A stretch of 64,000 nt of DNA from Hydractinia symbiolongicarpus (Eukaryota > Cnidaria > Hydrozoa > Anthoathecata > Hydractiniidae), in the NCBI RefSeq assembly GCF_029227915.1, contig NC_079881.1, positions 6,882,001-6,946,000 of the forward strand. The letters run 5' to 3'. Below are positions 1 to 11,272 of the stretch, piece by piece. The translations under genes were made by a program, and so were the position numbers. The notes beneath the pieces are model-generated. The model searched no databases. It was not told where the DNA came from and saw only the letters and a program-made list of their open reading frames with translations. Numbering within the stretch: the stretch's first letter is position 1; each line of letters starts with the position of its first letter.

Positions 1-26
1 TATCCACAAATTTGCGATAAGCAATT

Positions 27-98
27 GGACCTGTGCGGGAGTTTTACCTGCGACATCTCGTACCAGAAGCGAGAATCATATTAATAGACCAACAGACC
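27..98 (-). pseudogene. Relic tRNA 1 (CUG)
   Basis: Relic copies differ from the main tRNA by G15U, G18A, C20U, A34C, G35U, G45U, C49G, G51A, C56A and G65C. G49-C65 stays paired while A51-C63 does not. Acceptor and anticodon stems are otherwise intact in the standard form. This copy has further changes in acceptor and T loop. Confidence 0.65.
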
Positions 99-355
99 AG
101 AATATCATTGAAACCTCCGATTGTGTCATTATTTGCAGAGAGGATTACTGAATATTTGTAGGAAAGAGGTTACAAATAGCTTCCTCGTGGGCAATGCACA
201 CAGACAAATCAGAGTGTAAAGTTGATTTGTAAAATTGTAAAGTAACATTTTTGAAACGAATCCATAAAACAACTCTGTCAAGAATCATCATTCCAGAGAT
301 AGTAAATGCTTCACCGGAGCTTATGACACTTATCAATTATGTGTCATTTGCAGTT

Positions 356-427
356 GGGTCTGTCCGGGAGTTGAACCCGGGACCTTTCGCACCCTAAGCA
401 AGAATCATGCCACTAGACCAACAGGCC
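356..427 (-). tRNA. tRNA-Pro: tRNA-Pro (AGG), unit 1, variant
   Basis: Three stem changes: G70A (C3:A70), G43A (C27:A43) and C29U. The A and B boxes are intact. Probably impaired. Confidence 0.6.
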
Positions 428-691
428 ATAGGCATCTTCTAAAATATTTAGGCAACATATTGTTCATGGTCTTACGTGAAATATCCATCACACAGATCAC
501 AAAGATTTTTGTTTTTCTTCAAAACATTCATAATATGAATGTTGGATATTATTTCTTGAATTGTCAAGACAACCATACAATCCAAGGCACGAAAAAGCTC
601 AACCAAAATATTTTTCAGCAATTGTCCGTTGATTGGTTATTACCCTTTACAGTAAAATATAGCCTTATGCACAAATTTGCGATAAGCAATT

Positions 692-763
692 GGGCCTGTG
701 CTTGAGTTTAGCCTGCCACATCTTGCACCAGAAACGAGAATCATACTAATAGGCCAACAGGCC
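692..763 (-). pseudogene. Relic tRNA 2 (CUG)
   Basis: Strongly diverged T arm and D arm; one of the most degraded relics. Confidence 0.6.
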
Positions 764-1033
764 AGGATATCATTGAAACCTCCGATTGTGTCATTATATG
801 GAGGGAGGATTACTGAATATTTGTAGGAAAGAGGTTACAAATAGCTTCCTGGTGGGCAATGCATACAGACAAATCGGAGTGTAATGTTGATTTGTAAAAA
901 TGTAAAGTAACATTTTTGAAACGAATCCATAAAGCAACTCTGTCAAGAATTCATTTCGAGAATCGTCATTCCAGAGATAGTAAATGTTTCACCGAATCTT
1001 ATGACACTTACCAATTATGTGTGATTTTTAGTT

Positions 1034-1105
1034 GGGCCTGTCCGGGAGTTGAACCCGGGACCTCTATCACCCTAAGAGAGAATCAGGCCACTAGACCAAC
1101 GGGCC
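1034..1105 (-). tRNA. tRNA-Pro: tRNA-Pro (AGG), unit 2, intermediate form
   Basis: Has the U30-A40 pair, C29:U41 mismatch and A21C of the AGC class but still the AGG anticodon, so it looks like the step before the anticodon change. U5C also weakens the acceptor stem. Confidence 0.65.
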
Positions 1106-1369
1106 ATAGGAATCGTCTAAAACATTTATGCAACAGCTTGTACATGGTCTTACGTGAAATATCCATCACACAGAACTCAAAAAATGTTGTTTTTCGACAA
1201 AACATTCATAACATGAATGTTGGATATTATTTCTTGAATTGTCAAGTCAACCATACAATCCAAGCCACGAAAAAGCTCAACCAAAATATTTTTTAGCAAT
1301 TGTCAGTTGATTGGTTATTACCCTTTACAGTAGAATAAAGTCTTATGCACAAATTTGCGATAAGCAATT

Positions 1370-1441
1370 GGGCCTGCGCGGGAGTTTATCCTGCGACATC
1401 TCGCGCAAGAAGCGAGAATCATACTAATAGACCAACAGGCC
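1370..1441 (-). pseudogene. Relic tRNA 3 (CUU loop)
   Basis: G36U and U38C change the loop so that positions 34-36 read CUU. T loop is also altered. Confidence 0.6.
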
Positions 1442-1698
1442 AGGATATCATTGAAACCTCCGATTGTGTCATTATGTGCAGAGATGATTACTGAATATTT
1501 GTAAGAATTAGGTTACAAATAGCTTCCTCGTGGGCAATGCATACAGACAAATCGGAGTGTAAAGTTGATTTTTAAAATTGTAAAGTAACATTTTTCAAAC
1601 AAATCCATAAAACAACTCTGTCAAGAATCATCATTCCAGAGATAGTAAATGGTTCACCGAAGCTTATGACACTTACCAATTATGTGTGATTTGTATTT

Positions 1699-1770
1699 GG
1701 GCCTGTCCGGGAGATGAACCCGGGACCTCTATCACGCTAAGAGAGAATCAGGCCACTAGACCAACAGGCC
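1699..1770 (-). tRNA. tRNA-Pro body with AGC (Ala) anticodon, unit 3
   Basis: Defining AGC-class changes relative to consensus: G36C (AGG to AGC), G30-C40 replaced by U30-A40, G41U giving C29:U41, and A21C. Acceptor C3-G70 is kept, so the alanine identity pair G3:U70 is absent. This copy also has A58U in the B box. Confidence 0.6.
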
Positions 1771-2035
1771 ATAGGAATCGTCTAAAGCATTTTTGCAACA
1801 GCTTGTACATGATCTTACGTGAAATATCCATCACACAGAACACAAAAAATGCTGTTTTTTCTGCAAAACATTCATAACATGAATGTTGGATATTATTTTT
1901 TGAATTGTCAAGACAACCATACAGTTCAAGCCACGAAAAAGCTCAACCAAAATATTTTTCAGCAATTGTCAGTTGATTGGTTATTACCCTTTACAGTAGA
2001 GCATAGTCTTATGCACAAATTTGCCATAAGCAATT

Positions 2036-2107
2036 GGGCCTGTGCGGGAGTTTAACCTTCGACATCTCGCACCAGAAGCGAGAATCATATTAATAGACCA
2101 ACAGGCC
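2036..2107 (-). pseudogene. Relic tRNA 4 (CUG)
   Basis: Standard relic apart from one T-stem change. Confidence 0.7.
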
Positions 2108-2377
2108 AGGAAATCATTGAAACCACCGATTGTGTAATTATGTGCAGAGAAGATTACTGAATATTTGTAGGAAAGAGGTTACAAATAGCTTCCTGGTGGG
2201 CAATGCACATAGACAAATCGGAGTGTAAAATTGATTTGTAAAATTGTAAAGTAACATTTTTGAAACGAATCCAAAATACAACTCTGTCAAGAATTCATAT
2301 CCAGAATCGTCATTCCATAGGTAGTAAATGATTCACCGAAGCTTATTACACTTACCAATTATGTGTGATTTGTATTT

Positions 2378-2449
2378 GGGCCTGTCCGGGAGTTGAACCC
2401 GGGACCTCTATCACGCTAAGAGAGAATCAGGCCACTAGACCAACAGGCC
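2378..2449 (-). tRNA. tRNA-Pro body with AGC anticodon, unit 4
   Basis: Plain AGC-class copy without further changes; A and B boxes intact. Confidence 0.65.
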
Positions 2450-2713
2450 ATCGGAATCGTCTAAAGCATTTATGCAACAGCTTGTACATGATCTTACGTG
2501 AAATATCCATCACACAGAACACAAAAAAGCTGTTTTTTCTTCAAAACATTCATAACATGAATGTTGGATATTATTTCTTGAATTGTCAAGAGAACCATAC
2601 AATCCAAGCTACGAAAAAGCTCAACCAAAATATTTTTCAGCAATTGTCAGTTGATTGGTTATTACCCTTTACAGTAGAGCATAGTCTTATGCACAAATTT
2701 GCGATAAGCAATT

Positions 2714-2785
2714 GGGCCTGTGCGGGAGTTTAACCTGCGACATCTCGCACCAGAAAGGAGAATCATATTAATAGACCAACATGCC
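2714..2785 (-). pseudogene. Relic tRNA 5 (CUG)
   Basis: Anticodon stem broken by G30C; acceptor C4A. Confidence 0.65.
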
Positions 2786-3055
2786 AGGATATCATTGAAA
2801 CCTCCGATTGTGTAATTGTGTGCAGAGAAGATTACTGAATATTTGTAGGAAAGAGGTTACAAATAGCTTCCTGGTGGGCAATGCACATAGACAAATCGGA
2901 GTGTAAAATTGATTTGTAAAATTGTAAAGTAACATTTTTGAAACGAATCCAAAATGCAACTCTGTCAAGAATTCATATCCAGAATCGTCATTCCATAGGT
3001 AGTAAATGATTCACCGAAGCTTATTACACTTACAAATTATGTGTGATTTGTATTT

Positions 3056-3127
3056 GGGCCTGTCCGGGAGTTGAACCCGGGACCTCTATCACGCTAAGAA
3101 AGAATCAGGCCACTAGACCAACAGGCC
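3056..3127 (-). tRNA. tRNA-Pro body with AGC anticodon, unit 5
   Basis: AGC class plus C29U (U29:U41). Confidence 0.6.
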
Positions 3128-3391
3128 ATCGGAATCGTCTAAAGCATTTATGCAACAGCTTGTACATGATCTTACGTGAAATATCCATCACACAGAACAC
3201 AAAAAAGCTGTTTTTTCTTCAAAACATTCATAACATGAATGTTGGATATTATTTCTTGAATTGTCAAGAGAACCATACAATCCAAGCTACGAAAAAGCTC
3301 AACCAAAATATTTTTCAGCAATTGTCAGTTGATTGGTTATTACCCTTTACAGTAGAGCATAGTCTTATGCACAAATTTGCGATAAGCAATT

Positions 3392-3463
3392 GGGCCTGTG
3401 CGGGAGTTTAACCTGCGACATCTCGCACCAGAAAGGAGAATCATATTAATAGACCAACATGCC
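3392..3463 (-). pseudogene. Relic tRNA 6 (CUG)
   Basis: Same private changes as relic 5. Confidence 0.65.
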
Positions 3464-3733
3464 AGGATATCATTGAAACCTCCGATTGTGTAATTGTGTG
3501 CAGAGAAGATTACTGAATATTTGTAGGAAAGAGGTTACAAATAGCTTCCTGGTGGGCAATGCACATAGACAAATCGGAGTGTAAAATTGATTTGTAAAAT
3601 TGTAAAGTAACATTTTTGAAACGAATCCAAAATGCAACTCTGTCAAGAATTCATATCCAGAATCGTCATTCCATAGGTAGTAAATGATTCACCGAAGCTT
3701 ATTACACTTACAAATTATGTGTGATTTGTATTT

Positions 3734-3805
3734 GGGCCTGTCCGGGAGTTGAACCCGGGACCTCTATCACGCTAAGAAAGAATCAGGCCACTAGACCAAC
3801 AGGCC
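3734..3805 (-). tRNA. tRNA-Pro body with AGC anticodon, unit 6
   Basis: Identical to the unit 5 copy. Confidence 0.6.
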
Positions 3806-4069
3806 ATCGGAATCGTCTAAAGCATTTATGCAACAGCTTGTACATGATCTTACGTGAAATATCCATCACACAGAACACAAAAAAGCTGTTTTTTCTTCAA
3901 AAGATTCATAACATGAATGTTGGATATTATTTCTTGAATTGTCAAGACAACCATACAATCCAAGCTACGAAAAAGCTCAACCAAAATATTTTTCAGCAAT
4001 TATCAGTTGATTGTTTATTACCCTTTACAGTAGAGCATAGTCTTATGCACAAATTTGCGATAAGCAATT

Positions 4070-4141
4070 GGGCCTGTGCGGGAGTTTAACCTGCGACATC
4101 TCGCACCAGAAGCAAGAATCATATTAATAGACCAACAGGCC
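4070..4141 (-). pseudogene. Relic tRNA 7 (CUG)
   Basis: Standard relic with C29U. Confidence 0.7.
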
Positions 4142-4411
4142 AGGATATTATTGAAACCTCTGATTGTGTAATTATGTGCAGAGAAGATTACTGAATATTT
4201 GTAGGAAAGAAGTTACAAATAGCTTCCTGGTGGGCAATGCACATAGACAAATCGGAGTGTAAAATTGATTTGTAAAATTGTAAAGTAACATTTTTGAAAC
4301 GAATCCAAAATACAACTCTGTCAAGAATTCATATCCAGAATCGTCATTCCAGAGGTAGTAAATGATTCACCGAAGCTTATTACACTTACCAATTATGTGT
4401 GATTTGTATTT

Positions 4412-4483
4412 GGGCCTGTCCGGGAGTTGAACCCGGGACCTCTATCACGCTAAGAGAGAATCAGGCCACTAGACCAACAGGCC
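4412..4483 (-). tRNA. tRNA-Pro body with AGC anticodon, unit 7
   Basis: Plain AGC-class copy. Confidence 0.65.
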
Positions 4484-4748
4484 ATAGGAATCGTCTAAAA
4501 CATGTATGCAACACCTTGTACATGATCTTACGTGAAATATCCATCACACAGAACACAAAAAATGCTGTTTTTTCTTCAAAACATTCATAACATGAATGTT
4601 GGATATTATTTCTTGAATTGTCAAGACAACCATACAATCCAAGCCACGAAAAAGCTCAACATAAATACTTTTCAGCAATTGTCAGTTGATTGGTTATTAC
4701 CCTTTAGAGTAGAATATAGCCTTATGCACAAATTTGCGATAAGCAATT

Positions 4749-4820
4749 GCGCCTGTGCGGGAGTTTAACCTGCGACATCTCGCACCAGAAGCGAGAATCA
4801 TACTAATAGACCAACAGGCC
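4749..4820 (-). pseudogene. Relic tRNA 8 (CUG)
   Basis: C72G opens the first acceptor pair. Confidence 0.7.
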
Positions 4821-5077
4821 TGGATATCATTGAAACCTCCGATTGTGTCATTATGTGCAGAGATGATTACTGAATATTTGTAATAATTAGGTTACAAATA
4901 GCTTCCTCGTGGGCAATGCATACAGACAAATCGGAGTGTAAAGTTGATTTGTAAAATTGTAAAGTAACACTTTTCAAACAAATCCATAAAACAAGTCTGT
5001 CAAGAATCATCATTCCAGAGATAGTAAATGCTTCACCGAAGCTTATGACACTTACCAAATATGTGTGATTGTTAGTT

Positions 5078-5149
5078 GGGCCTGTGCGGGAGTTGAACCC
5101 GGGACCTCTCGCACCCTAAACGAGAATCATGCCACTAGACCAACAGGCC
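5078..5149 (-). tRNA. tRNA-Pro: tRNA-Pro (AGG), unit 8, variant
   Basis: C31U gives U31:G39. G65C, the base found in relics, gives C49:C65 in the T stem. Confidence 0.7.
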
Positions 5150-5414
5150 ATAGGAATCGTCTAAAAAATTTATGCAACAGCTTGTATATGATCTTACGTG
5201 AAATATCCATCACACAAAACACAAAAAATGCTGTTTTTTCTTCAAAACATTCATAACATGAATGTTGGATATTATTTCTTGAATTGTCAAGACAACCATA
5301 CAATCCAAGCCACGAAAAAGCTCAACCAAAATACTTTTCAGCAATTGTCAGTTGATTGGTTATTACCCTTTACAGTAGAATATAGCCTTATGCACAAATT
5401 TGCGATAAGCAATT

Positions 5415-5486
5415 GCGCCTGTGCGGGAGTTTAACCTGCGACATCTCGCACCAGAAGCGAGAATCATACTAATAGACCAACAGGCC
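5415..5486 (-). pseudogene. Relic tRNA 9 (CUG)
   Basis: C72G, as relic 8. Confidence 0.7.
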
Positions 5487-5743
5487 AGGATATCATTGAA
5501 ACCTCCGATTGTGTCATTATGTGCAGAGATGATTACTGAATATTTGTAAGAATTAGGTTACAAATAGCTTCCTCGTGGGCAATGCATACAGACAAATCGG
5601 AGTGTAAAGTTGATTTGTAAAATTGTAAAGTAACACTTTTCAAACAAATCCATAAAACAAGTCTGTCAAGAATCATCATTCCAGAGATAGTAAATGCTTC
5701 ACCGAAGCTTATGACACTTACCAAATATGTGTGATTGTTAGTT

Positions 5744-5815
5744 GGGCCTGTCCGGGAGTTGAACCCGGGACCTCTCGCACCCTAAACGGGAATCATGCCA
5801 CTAGACCAACAGGCC
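5744..5815 (-). tRNA. tRNA-Pro: tRNA-Pro (AGG), unit 9, variant
   Basis: C31U plus U28C (C28:A42 mismatch). Confidence 0.7.
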
Positions 5816-6080
5816 ATAGGAATCGTCTAAAACATGTATGCAACACCTTGTACATGATCTTACGTGAAATATCCATCACACAGAACACAAAAAATGCTGT
5901 TTTTTCTTCAAAACATTCATAACATGAATGTTGGATATTATTTCTTGAATTGTCAAGACAACCATACAATCCAAGCCACGAAAAAGCTCAACATAAATAC
6001 TTTTCAGCAATTGTCAGTTGATTGGTTATTACCCTTTAGAGTAGAATATAGCCTTATGCACAAATTTGCGATAAGCAATT

Positions 6081-6152
6081 GCGCCTGTGCGGGAGTTTAA
6101 CCTGCGACATCTCGCACCAGAAGCGAGAATCATACTAATAGACCAACAGGCC
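6081..6152 (-). pseudogene. Relic tRNA 10 (CUG)
   Basis: C72G. Confidence 0.7.
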
Positions 6153-6340
6153 TGGATATCATTGAAACCTCCGATTGTGTCATTATGTGCAGAGATGATT
6201 ACTGAATATTTGTAATAATTAGGTTACAAATAGCTTCCTCGTGGGCAATGCATACAGACAAATCGGAGTGTAAAGTTGATTTGTAAAATTGTAAAGTAAC
6301 ACTTTTCAAACAAATCCATAAAACAAGTCTGTCAAGAATC

Positions 6341-6360
6341 ATCATTTCATCATTCCAGAG
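6341..6360. repeat. 8-bp tandem duplication in spacer
   Basis: 'atcatttcatcattcc' where other units have 'atcattcc'. It makes the unit 8 bp longer than its neighbours. Confidence 0.8.
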
Positions 6361-6417
6361 ATAGTAAATGCTTCACCGAAGCTTATGACACTTACCAAAT
6401 ATGTGTGATTGTTAGTT

Positions 6418-6489
6418 GGGCCTGTGCGGGAGTTGAACCCGGGACCTCTCGCACCCTAAACGAGAATCATGCCACTAGACCAACAGGCC
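6418..6489 (-). tRNA. tRNA-Pro: tRNA-Pro (AGG), unit 10, variant
   Basis: Same as unit 8: C31U and G65C. Confidence 0.7.
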
Positions 6490-6754
6490 ATAGGAATCGT
6501 CTAAAAAATTTATGCAACAGCTTGTATATGATCTTACGTGAAATATCCATCACACAAAACACAAAAAATGCTGTTTTTTCTTCAAAACATTCATAACATG
6601 AATGTTGGATATTATTTCTTGAATTGTCAAGACAACCATACAATCCAAGCCACGAAAAAGCTCAACCAAAATACTTTTCAGCAATTGTCAGTTGATTGGT
6701 TATTACCCTTTACAGTAGAATATAGCCTTATGCACAAATTTGCGATAAGCAATT

Positions 6755-6826
6755 GCGCCTGTGCGGGAGTTTAACCTGCGACATCTCGCACCAGAAGCGA
6801 GAATCATACTAATAGACCAACAGGCC
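6755..6826 (-). pseudogene. Relic tRNA 11 (CUG)
   Basis: C72G. Confidence 0.7.
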
Positions 6827-7083
6827 AGGATATCATTGAAACCTCCGATTGTGTCATTATGTGCAGAGATGATTACTGAATATTTGTAAGAATTAGGTTA
6901 CAAATAGCTTCCTCGTGGGCAATGCATACAGACAAATCGGAGTGTAAAGTTGATTTGTAAAATTGTAAAGTAACACTTTTCAAACAAATCCATAAAACAA
7001 GTCTGTCAAGAATCATCATTCCAGAGATAGTAAATGCTTCACCGAAGCTTATGACACTTACCAAATATGTGTGATTGTTAGTT

Positions 7084-7155
7084 GGGCCTGTGCGGGAGTT
7101 GAACCCGGGACCTCTCGCACCCTAAACGAGAATCATGCCACTAGACCAACAGGCC
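7084..7155 (-). tRNA. tRNA-Pro: tRNA-Pro (AGG), unit 11, variant
   Basis: Same as unit 8. Confidence 0.7.
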
Positions 7156-7420
7156 ATAGGAATCGTCTAAAAAATTTATGCAACAGCTTGTATATGATCT
7201 TACGTGAAATATCCATCACACAAAACACAAAAAATGCTGTTTTTTCTTCAAAACATTCATAACATGAATGTTGGATATTATTTCTTGAATTGTCAAGACA
7301 ACCATACAATCCAAGCCACGAAAAAGCTCAACCAAAATACTTTTCAGCAATTGTCAGTTGATTGGTTATTACCCTTTACAGTAGAATATAGCCTTATGCA
7401 CAAATTTGCGATAAGCAATT

Positions 7421-7492
7421 GCGCCTGTGCGGGAGTTTAACCTGCGACATCTCGCACCAGAAGCGAGAATCATACTAATAGACCAACAGGCC
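7421..7492 (-). pseudogene. Relic tRNA 12 (CUG)
   Basis: C72G. Confidence 0.7.
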
Positions 7493-7749
7493 AGGATATC
7501 ATTGAAACCTCCGATTGTGTCATTATGTGCAGAGATGATTACTGAATATTTGTAAGAATTAGGTTACAAATAGCTTCCTCGTGGGCAATGCATACAGACA
7601 AATCGGAGTGTAAAGTTGATTTGTAAAATTGTAAAGTAACACTTTTCAAACAAATCCATAAAACAAGTCTGTCAAGAATCATCATTCCAGAGATAGTAAA
7701 TGCTTCACCGAAGCTTATGACACTTACCAAATATGTGTGATTGTTAGTT

Positions 7750-7821
7750 GGGCCTGTCCGGGAGTTGAACCCGGGACCTCTCGCACCCTAAACGGGAATC
7801 ATGCCACTAGACCAACAGGCC
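7750..7821 (-). tRNA. tRNA-Pro: tRNA-Pro (AGG), unit 12, variant
   Basis: Same as unit 9. Confidence 0.7.
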
Positions 7822-8086
7822 ATAGGAATCGTCTAAACAATTTATGCAACAGCTTGTATATGCTCTTACGTGAAATATCCATCACACAAAACACAAAAAA
7901 TGCTGTTTTTTCTTCAAAACATTCATAACATGAATGTTGGATATTATTTCTTGAATTGTCAAGACAACCATACAATCCAAGCCACGAAAAAGCTCAACCA
8001 AAATACTTTTCAGCAATTGTCAGTTGATTGGTTATTACCCTTTACAGTAGAATATAGCCTTATGCACAAATTTGCGATAAGCAATT

Positions 8087-8158
8087 GGGCCTGTGCGGGA
8101 GTTTAACCTGCGACATCTCGCACCAGAAGCGAGAATCATACTAATAGACCAACAGGCC
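8087..8158 (-). pseudogene. Relic tRNA 13 (CUG)
   Basis: Standard relic. Confidence 0.75.
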
Positions 8159-8415
8159 AGGATATCATTGAAACCTCCGATTGTGTCATTATGTGCAGAG
8201 ATGATTACTGAAAATTTGTAAGAATTAGGTTACAAATAGCTTCCTCGTGGGCAATGCATACAGACAAATCGGAGTGTAAAGTTGATTTGTAAAATTTTAA
8301 AGTAACATTTTTCAAACAAATCCATAAAACAACTCTGTCAAAAATCATCATTCCAGAGATAGTAAATGCTTCACCGAAGCTTATGACACTTACCAATTAT
8401 GTGTGATTATTAGTT

Positions 8416-8487
8416 GGGCCTGTCCGGGAGTTGAACCCGGGACCTCTCGCACCCTAAGCGAGAATCATGCCACTAGACCAACAGGCC
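8416..8487 (-). tRNA. tRNA-Pro: tRNA-Pro (AGG), unit 13, consensus
   Basis: Decodes proline CCN codons (AGG, A34 expected as inosine). Consensus copy: 7-bp acceptor, 5-bp anticodon and 5-bp T stems all paired, G18G19, U33, C56 and C73 present, no encoded CCA, no intron. Here the 3' flank has an extra T5 (8340-8344 on plus), closer than the usual T4. Confidence 0.92.
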
Positions 8488-8751
8488 ATAGGAATCGTCT
8501 AAATTATTTAGGAAACAATTGTGCAAGGTCTTACGTGAAATATCCATCACATAGAACACAAAAAATGCTGTTTTTTTTTCAAAACATTCATAACATGAAT
8601 GTTGGATATTATTTCTTGAATTGTCAAGACAACCATACAATCCAAGCCACGAAAAAGTTCAACCAAAATATTTTTCAGCAATTGTCAGTTGATTGGCTAT
8701 TACCCTTTACAGTAGAACATAGTCTAATGCACAAATTTGCGATAAGCAATT

Positions 8752-8823
8752 GGGCCTGTGCTGGAGTTAAACCTGCGACATCTCGCACCAGAAGCGAGAA
8801 TCATATTAATAGACCAACAGGCC
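8752..8823 (-). pseudogene. Relic tRNA 14 (CUG)
   Basis: C63A in the T stem, and U instead of A at position 56. Confidence 0.7.
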
Positions 8824-9092
8824 AGGATATCATTGAAACCTCCGATTGTGTAGATATGGCAGAGAAGATTACTGAATATTTGTAGGAAAGAGGTTACAAA
8901 TAGCTTCCTGGTGGGCAATGCACATAGACAAATCGGAGTGTAAAATTGATTTTTAAAATTGTAAAGTAACATTTTTGAAAGGAATCCAAAATACAACTCT
9001 GTCAAGAATTCATATCCAGAATCGTCATTCCAGAGGTAGTAAATGATTCACCGAAGCTTATTACACTTACCAATTATGTGTGATTTGTATTT

Positions 9093-9164
9093 GGGCCTGT
9101 CCTGGAGTTGAACCCGGGACCTCGATCACGCTAAGAGAGAATCAGGCCACTAGACCAACAGGCC
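9093..9164 (-). tRNA. tRNA-Pro body with AGC anticodon, unit 14
   Basis: AGC class plus C63A (G51:A63) and A42C; two adjacent anticodon-stem mismatches make folding doubtful. Confidence 0.5.
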
Positions 9165-9429
9165 ATAGGAATCGTCTAAAACATTTATGCAACAGCTTGT
9201 ATATGATCTTACGTGAAATATCCATCACACAAAACACAAAAAATGCTGTTTTTTCTTCAAAACATTCATAACATGAATGTTGGATATTATTTCTTGAATT
9301 GTCAAGACAACCATACAATCCAAGCCACGAAAAAGCTCAACCAAAATACTTTTCAGCAAATGTCAGTTGATTGGTTATTACCCTTTACAGTAGAATATAG
9401 CCTTATGCACAAATTTGCGATAAGCAATT

Positions 9430-9501
9430 GGGCCTGTGCGGGAGTTTAACCTGCGACATCTCGCCCCAGAAGCGAGAATCATACTAATAGACCAACAGGC
9501 C
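9430..9501 (-). pseudogene. Relic tRNA 15 (CUG)
   Basis: Standard relic with U38G. Confidence 0.7.
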
Positions 9502-9771
9502 AGGATATCATTGAAACCTCCGATTGTGTCATTATGTGCAGAGATGATTACTGAATATTTGTAGGAAAGAGGTTACAAATAGCTTCCTGGTGGGCTATGC
9601 ACATAGACAAATCGGAGTGTAAAATTGATTTGTAAAATTGTAAAGTAACATTTTTGAAACGAATCCAAAATACAACTCTGTCAAGAATTCATATCCAGAA
9701 TCGTCATACCAGAGGTAGTAAATGATTCACCGAAGCTTATTACACTTACCAATTATGTGTGATTTGTATTT

Positions 9772-9843
9772 GGGCCTGTCCTGGAGTTGAACCCGGGACC
9801 TCTATCACGCTAAGAGAGAATCAGGCCACTAGACCAACAGGCC
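9772..9843 (-). tRNA. tRNA-Pro body with AGC anticodon, unit 15
   Basis: AGC class plus C63A. Confidence 0.55.
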
Positions 9844-10108
9844 ATAGGAATCGTCTAAAACATTTATGCAACAGCTTGTACATGATCTTACGTGAAATAT
9901 CCATCACACAGAACACAAAAAATGCTGTTTTTTCTTCAAAACATTCATAACATGAATGTTGGATATTATTTCTTGAATTGTCAAGACAACCATACAATCC
10001 AAGCCACGAAAAAGCTCAACATAAATACTTTTCAGCAATTGTCAGTTGATTGGTTATTACCCTTTACAGTAGAATATAGCCTTATGCACAAATTTGCGAT
10101 AAGCAATT

Positions 10109-10180
10109 GCGCCTGTGCGGGAGTTTAACCTGCGACCTCTCGCACCAGAAGCGAGAATCATACTAATAGACCAACAGGCC
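10109..10180 (-). pseudogene. Relic tRNA 16 (CUG)
   Basis: C72G; variable loop partly main-like. Confidence 0.7.
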
Positions 10181-10437
10181 AGGATATCACTGAAACCTCC
10201 GATTGTGTCATTATGTGCAGAGATGATTACTGAATATTTGTAAGAATTAGGTTACAAATAGCTTCCTCGTGGGCAATGCATACAGACAAATCGGAGTGTA
10301 AAGTTGATTTGTAAAATTGTAAAGTAACATTTTTCAAACAAATCCATAAAACAAGTCTGTCAAGAATCATCATTCCAGAGATAGTAAATGCTTCACCGAA
10401 GCTTATGACACTTACCAAATATGTGTGATTGTTAGTT

Positions 10438-10509
10438 GGGCCTGTCCGGGAGTTGAACCCGGGACCTCTCGCACCCTAAACAAGAATCATGCCACTAGAC
10501 CAACAGGCC
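10438..10509 (-). tRNA. tRNA-Pro: tRNA-Pro (AGG), unit 16, variant
   Basis: C31U and C29U, both still G:U paired. The solo LTR lies 213 bp upstream of its 5' end. Confidence 0.75.
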
Positions 10510-10717
10510 ATAGGAATCGTCTAAAGAATTTATGCAACAGCTTGTATATGATCTTACGTGAAATATCCATCACACAAAACACAAAAAATGCTGTTTTTTC
10601 TTCAAAACATTCATAACATGAATGTTGGATATTATTTTTTGAATTGTCAAGACAACCATACAATCCAAGCCACGAAAAAGCTCAACCAAAATACTTTTCA
10701 GCAATTGTCAGTTGATT

Positions 10718-10722
10718 AGTTA
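10718..10722. repeat. Left target-site duplication of solo LTR
   Basis: AGTTA; the array consensus at this place is GGTTA, so one G to A change followed insertion or preceded it in this copy. Confidence 0.65.
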
Positions 10723-11272
10723 TGTAGGGTTAACCAAAAAAAAGACAAGTTTCGCTCACACTCTTGATGCTTGTAACGACGTGTTCAAACTACAATATAT
10801 AAGAAAAATGTATGTAGTGAATATTCAAAAAAATGACTAAGGAAATATAACAAATATTATAAACTATATAATGCTTACCAGCTTGCCAAGTGTGAGAGCT
10901 TTGAAAAATAAACTTGATTAGAATTTAAATAGACATGCTGAAAAAAAATTGAATTTGTGAAAGATTATTTAAACTTCTCTTGACATTGAAAAAGATGTGA
11001 TCACCTCAGTGACTTCAAGTGAACAAGTGAACTGAAAAATCTGCTTTTAAATAAATAAATATAAATTCCCTATAGAGTATACTTTACAATTAAATTTTAT
11101 AACATTGCACAAATTGACATTTAATTAACACAAGGACACAAACAGGTGATTAAATTTTTACACTAAATACACTTGGGTAACTACACTTGACAACACAATA
11201 GTTAAATAAATTACAGAACAAACATGGCAGACAAAACATAAAGACAAATTTTAACATAGAGCTGACTCAACA
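10723..11272. mobile_element. Probable solo LTR of a retrotransposon
   Basis: This 550-bp AT-rich block interrupts one unit and has no match elsewhere in the array. It begins TGTAGGG and ends TCAACA, i.e. the TG...CA ends of an LTR. Flanks are AGTTA on the left and GGTTA on the right; uninterrupted units have GGTTA exactly once here, so a 5-bp target duplication with one later change explains both. The unit is 1221 bp, which is 666 + 550 + 5, so nothing was lost on insertion. There is a TATATAAG at 10796-10803 and AATAAA at 10907-10912, 11050-11055 and 11054-11059 on the plus strand. No coding region or second LTR is present, so family and orientation are not settled. A different short element remains possible. 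Confidence 0.75.
10796..10803 (+). promoter_or_regulatory. TATA-like motif in the LTR
   Basis: TATATAAG lies 73 bp from the left end of the element. A promoter role is inferred only. Confidence 0.35.

Larger units (their letters stand above)
2378..4483. repeat. Four near-identical 678-bp AGC units
   Basis: Units 4 to 7 repeat at exactly 678 bp with few differences, and all carry the AGC anticodon. This marks a recent local amplification. Confidence 0.85.

Noticed and set aside
27-98. Relic copies as functional tRNA-Gln genes
   Set aside because: The CUG/UUG loop sits in a proline-derived body with no G18 and no C56; the A and B boxes are damaged.
8403-8885. 160-codon open frame on the plus strand, and the many 63- to 126-codon relatives
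   Set aside because: They run antisense over the tRNA-Pro, begin at non-ATG codons, differ in length from unit to unit through spacer indels, and show no codon-level conservation beyond that of the DNA repeat.
10723-11272. DNA transposon or MITE
   Set aside because: The ends are not inverted repeats beyond TGT/ACA, and a 5-bp duplication with TG...CA ends fits an LTR better.
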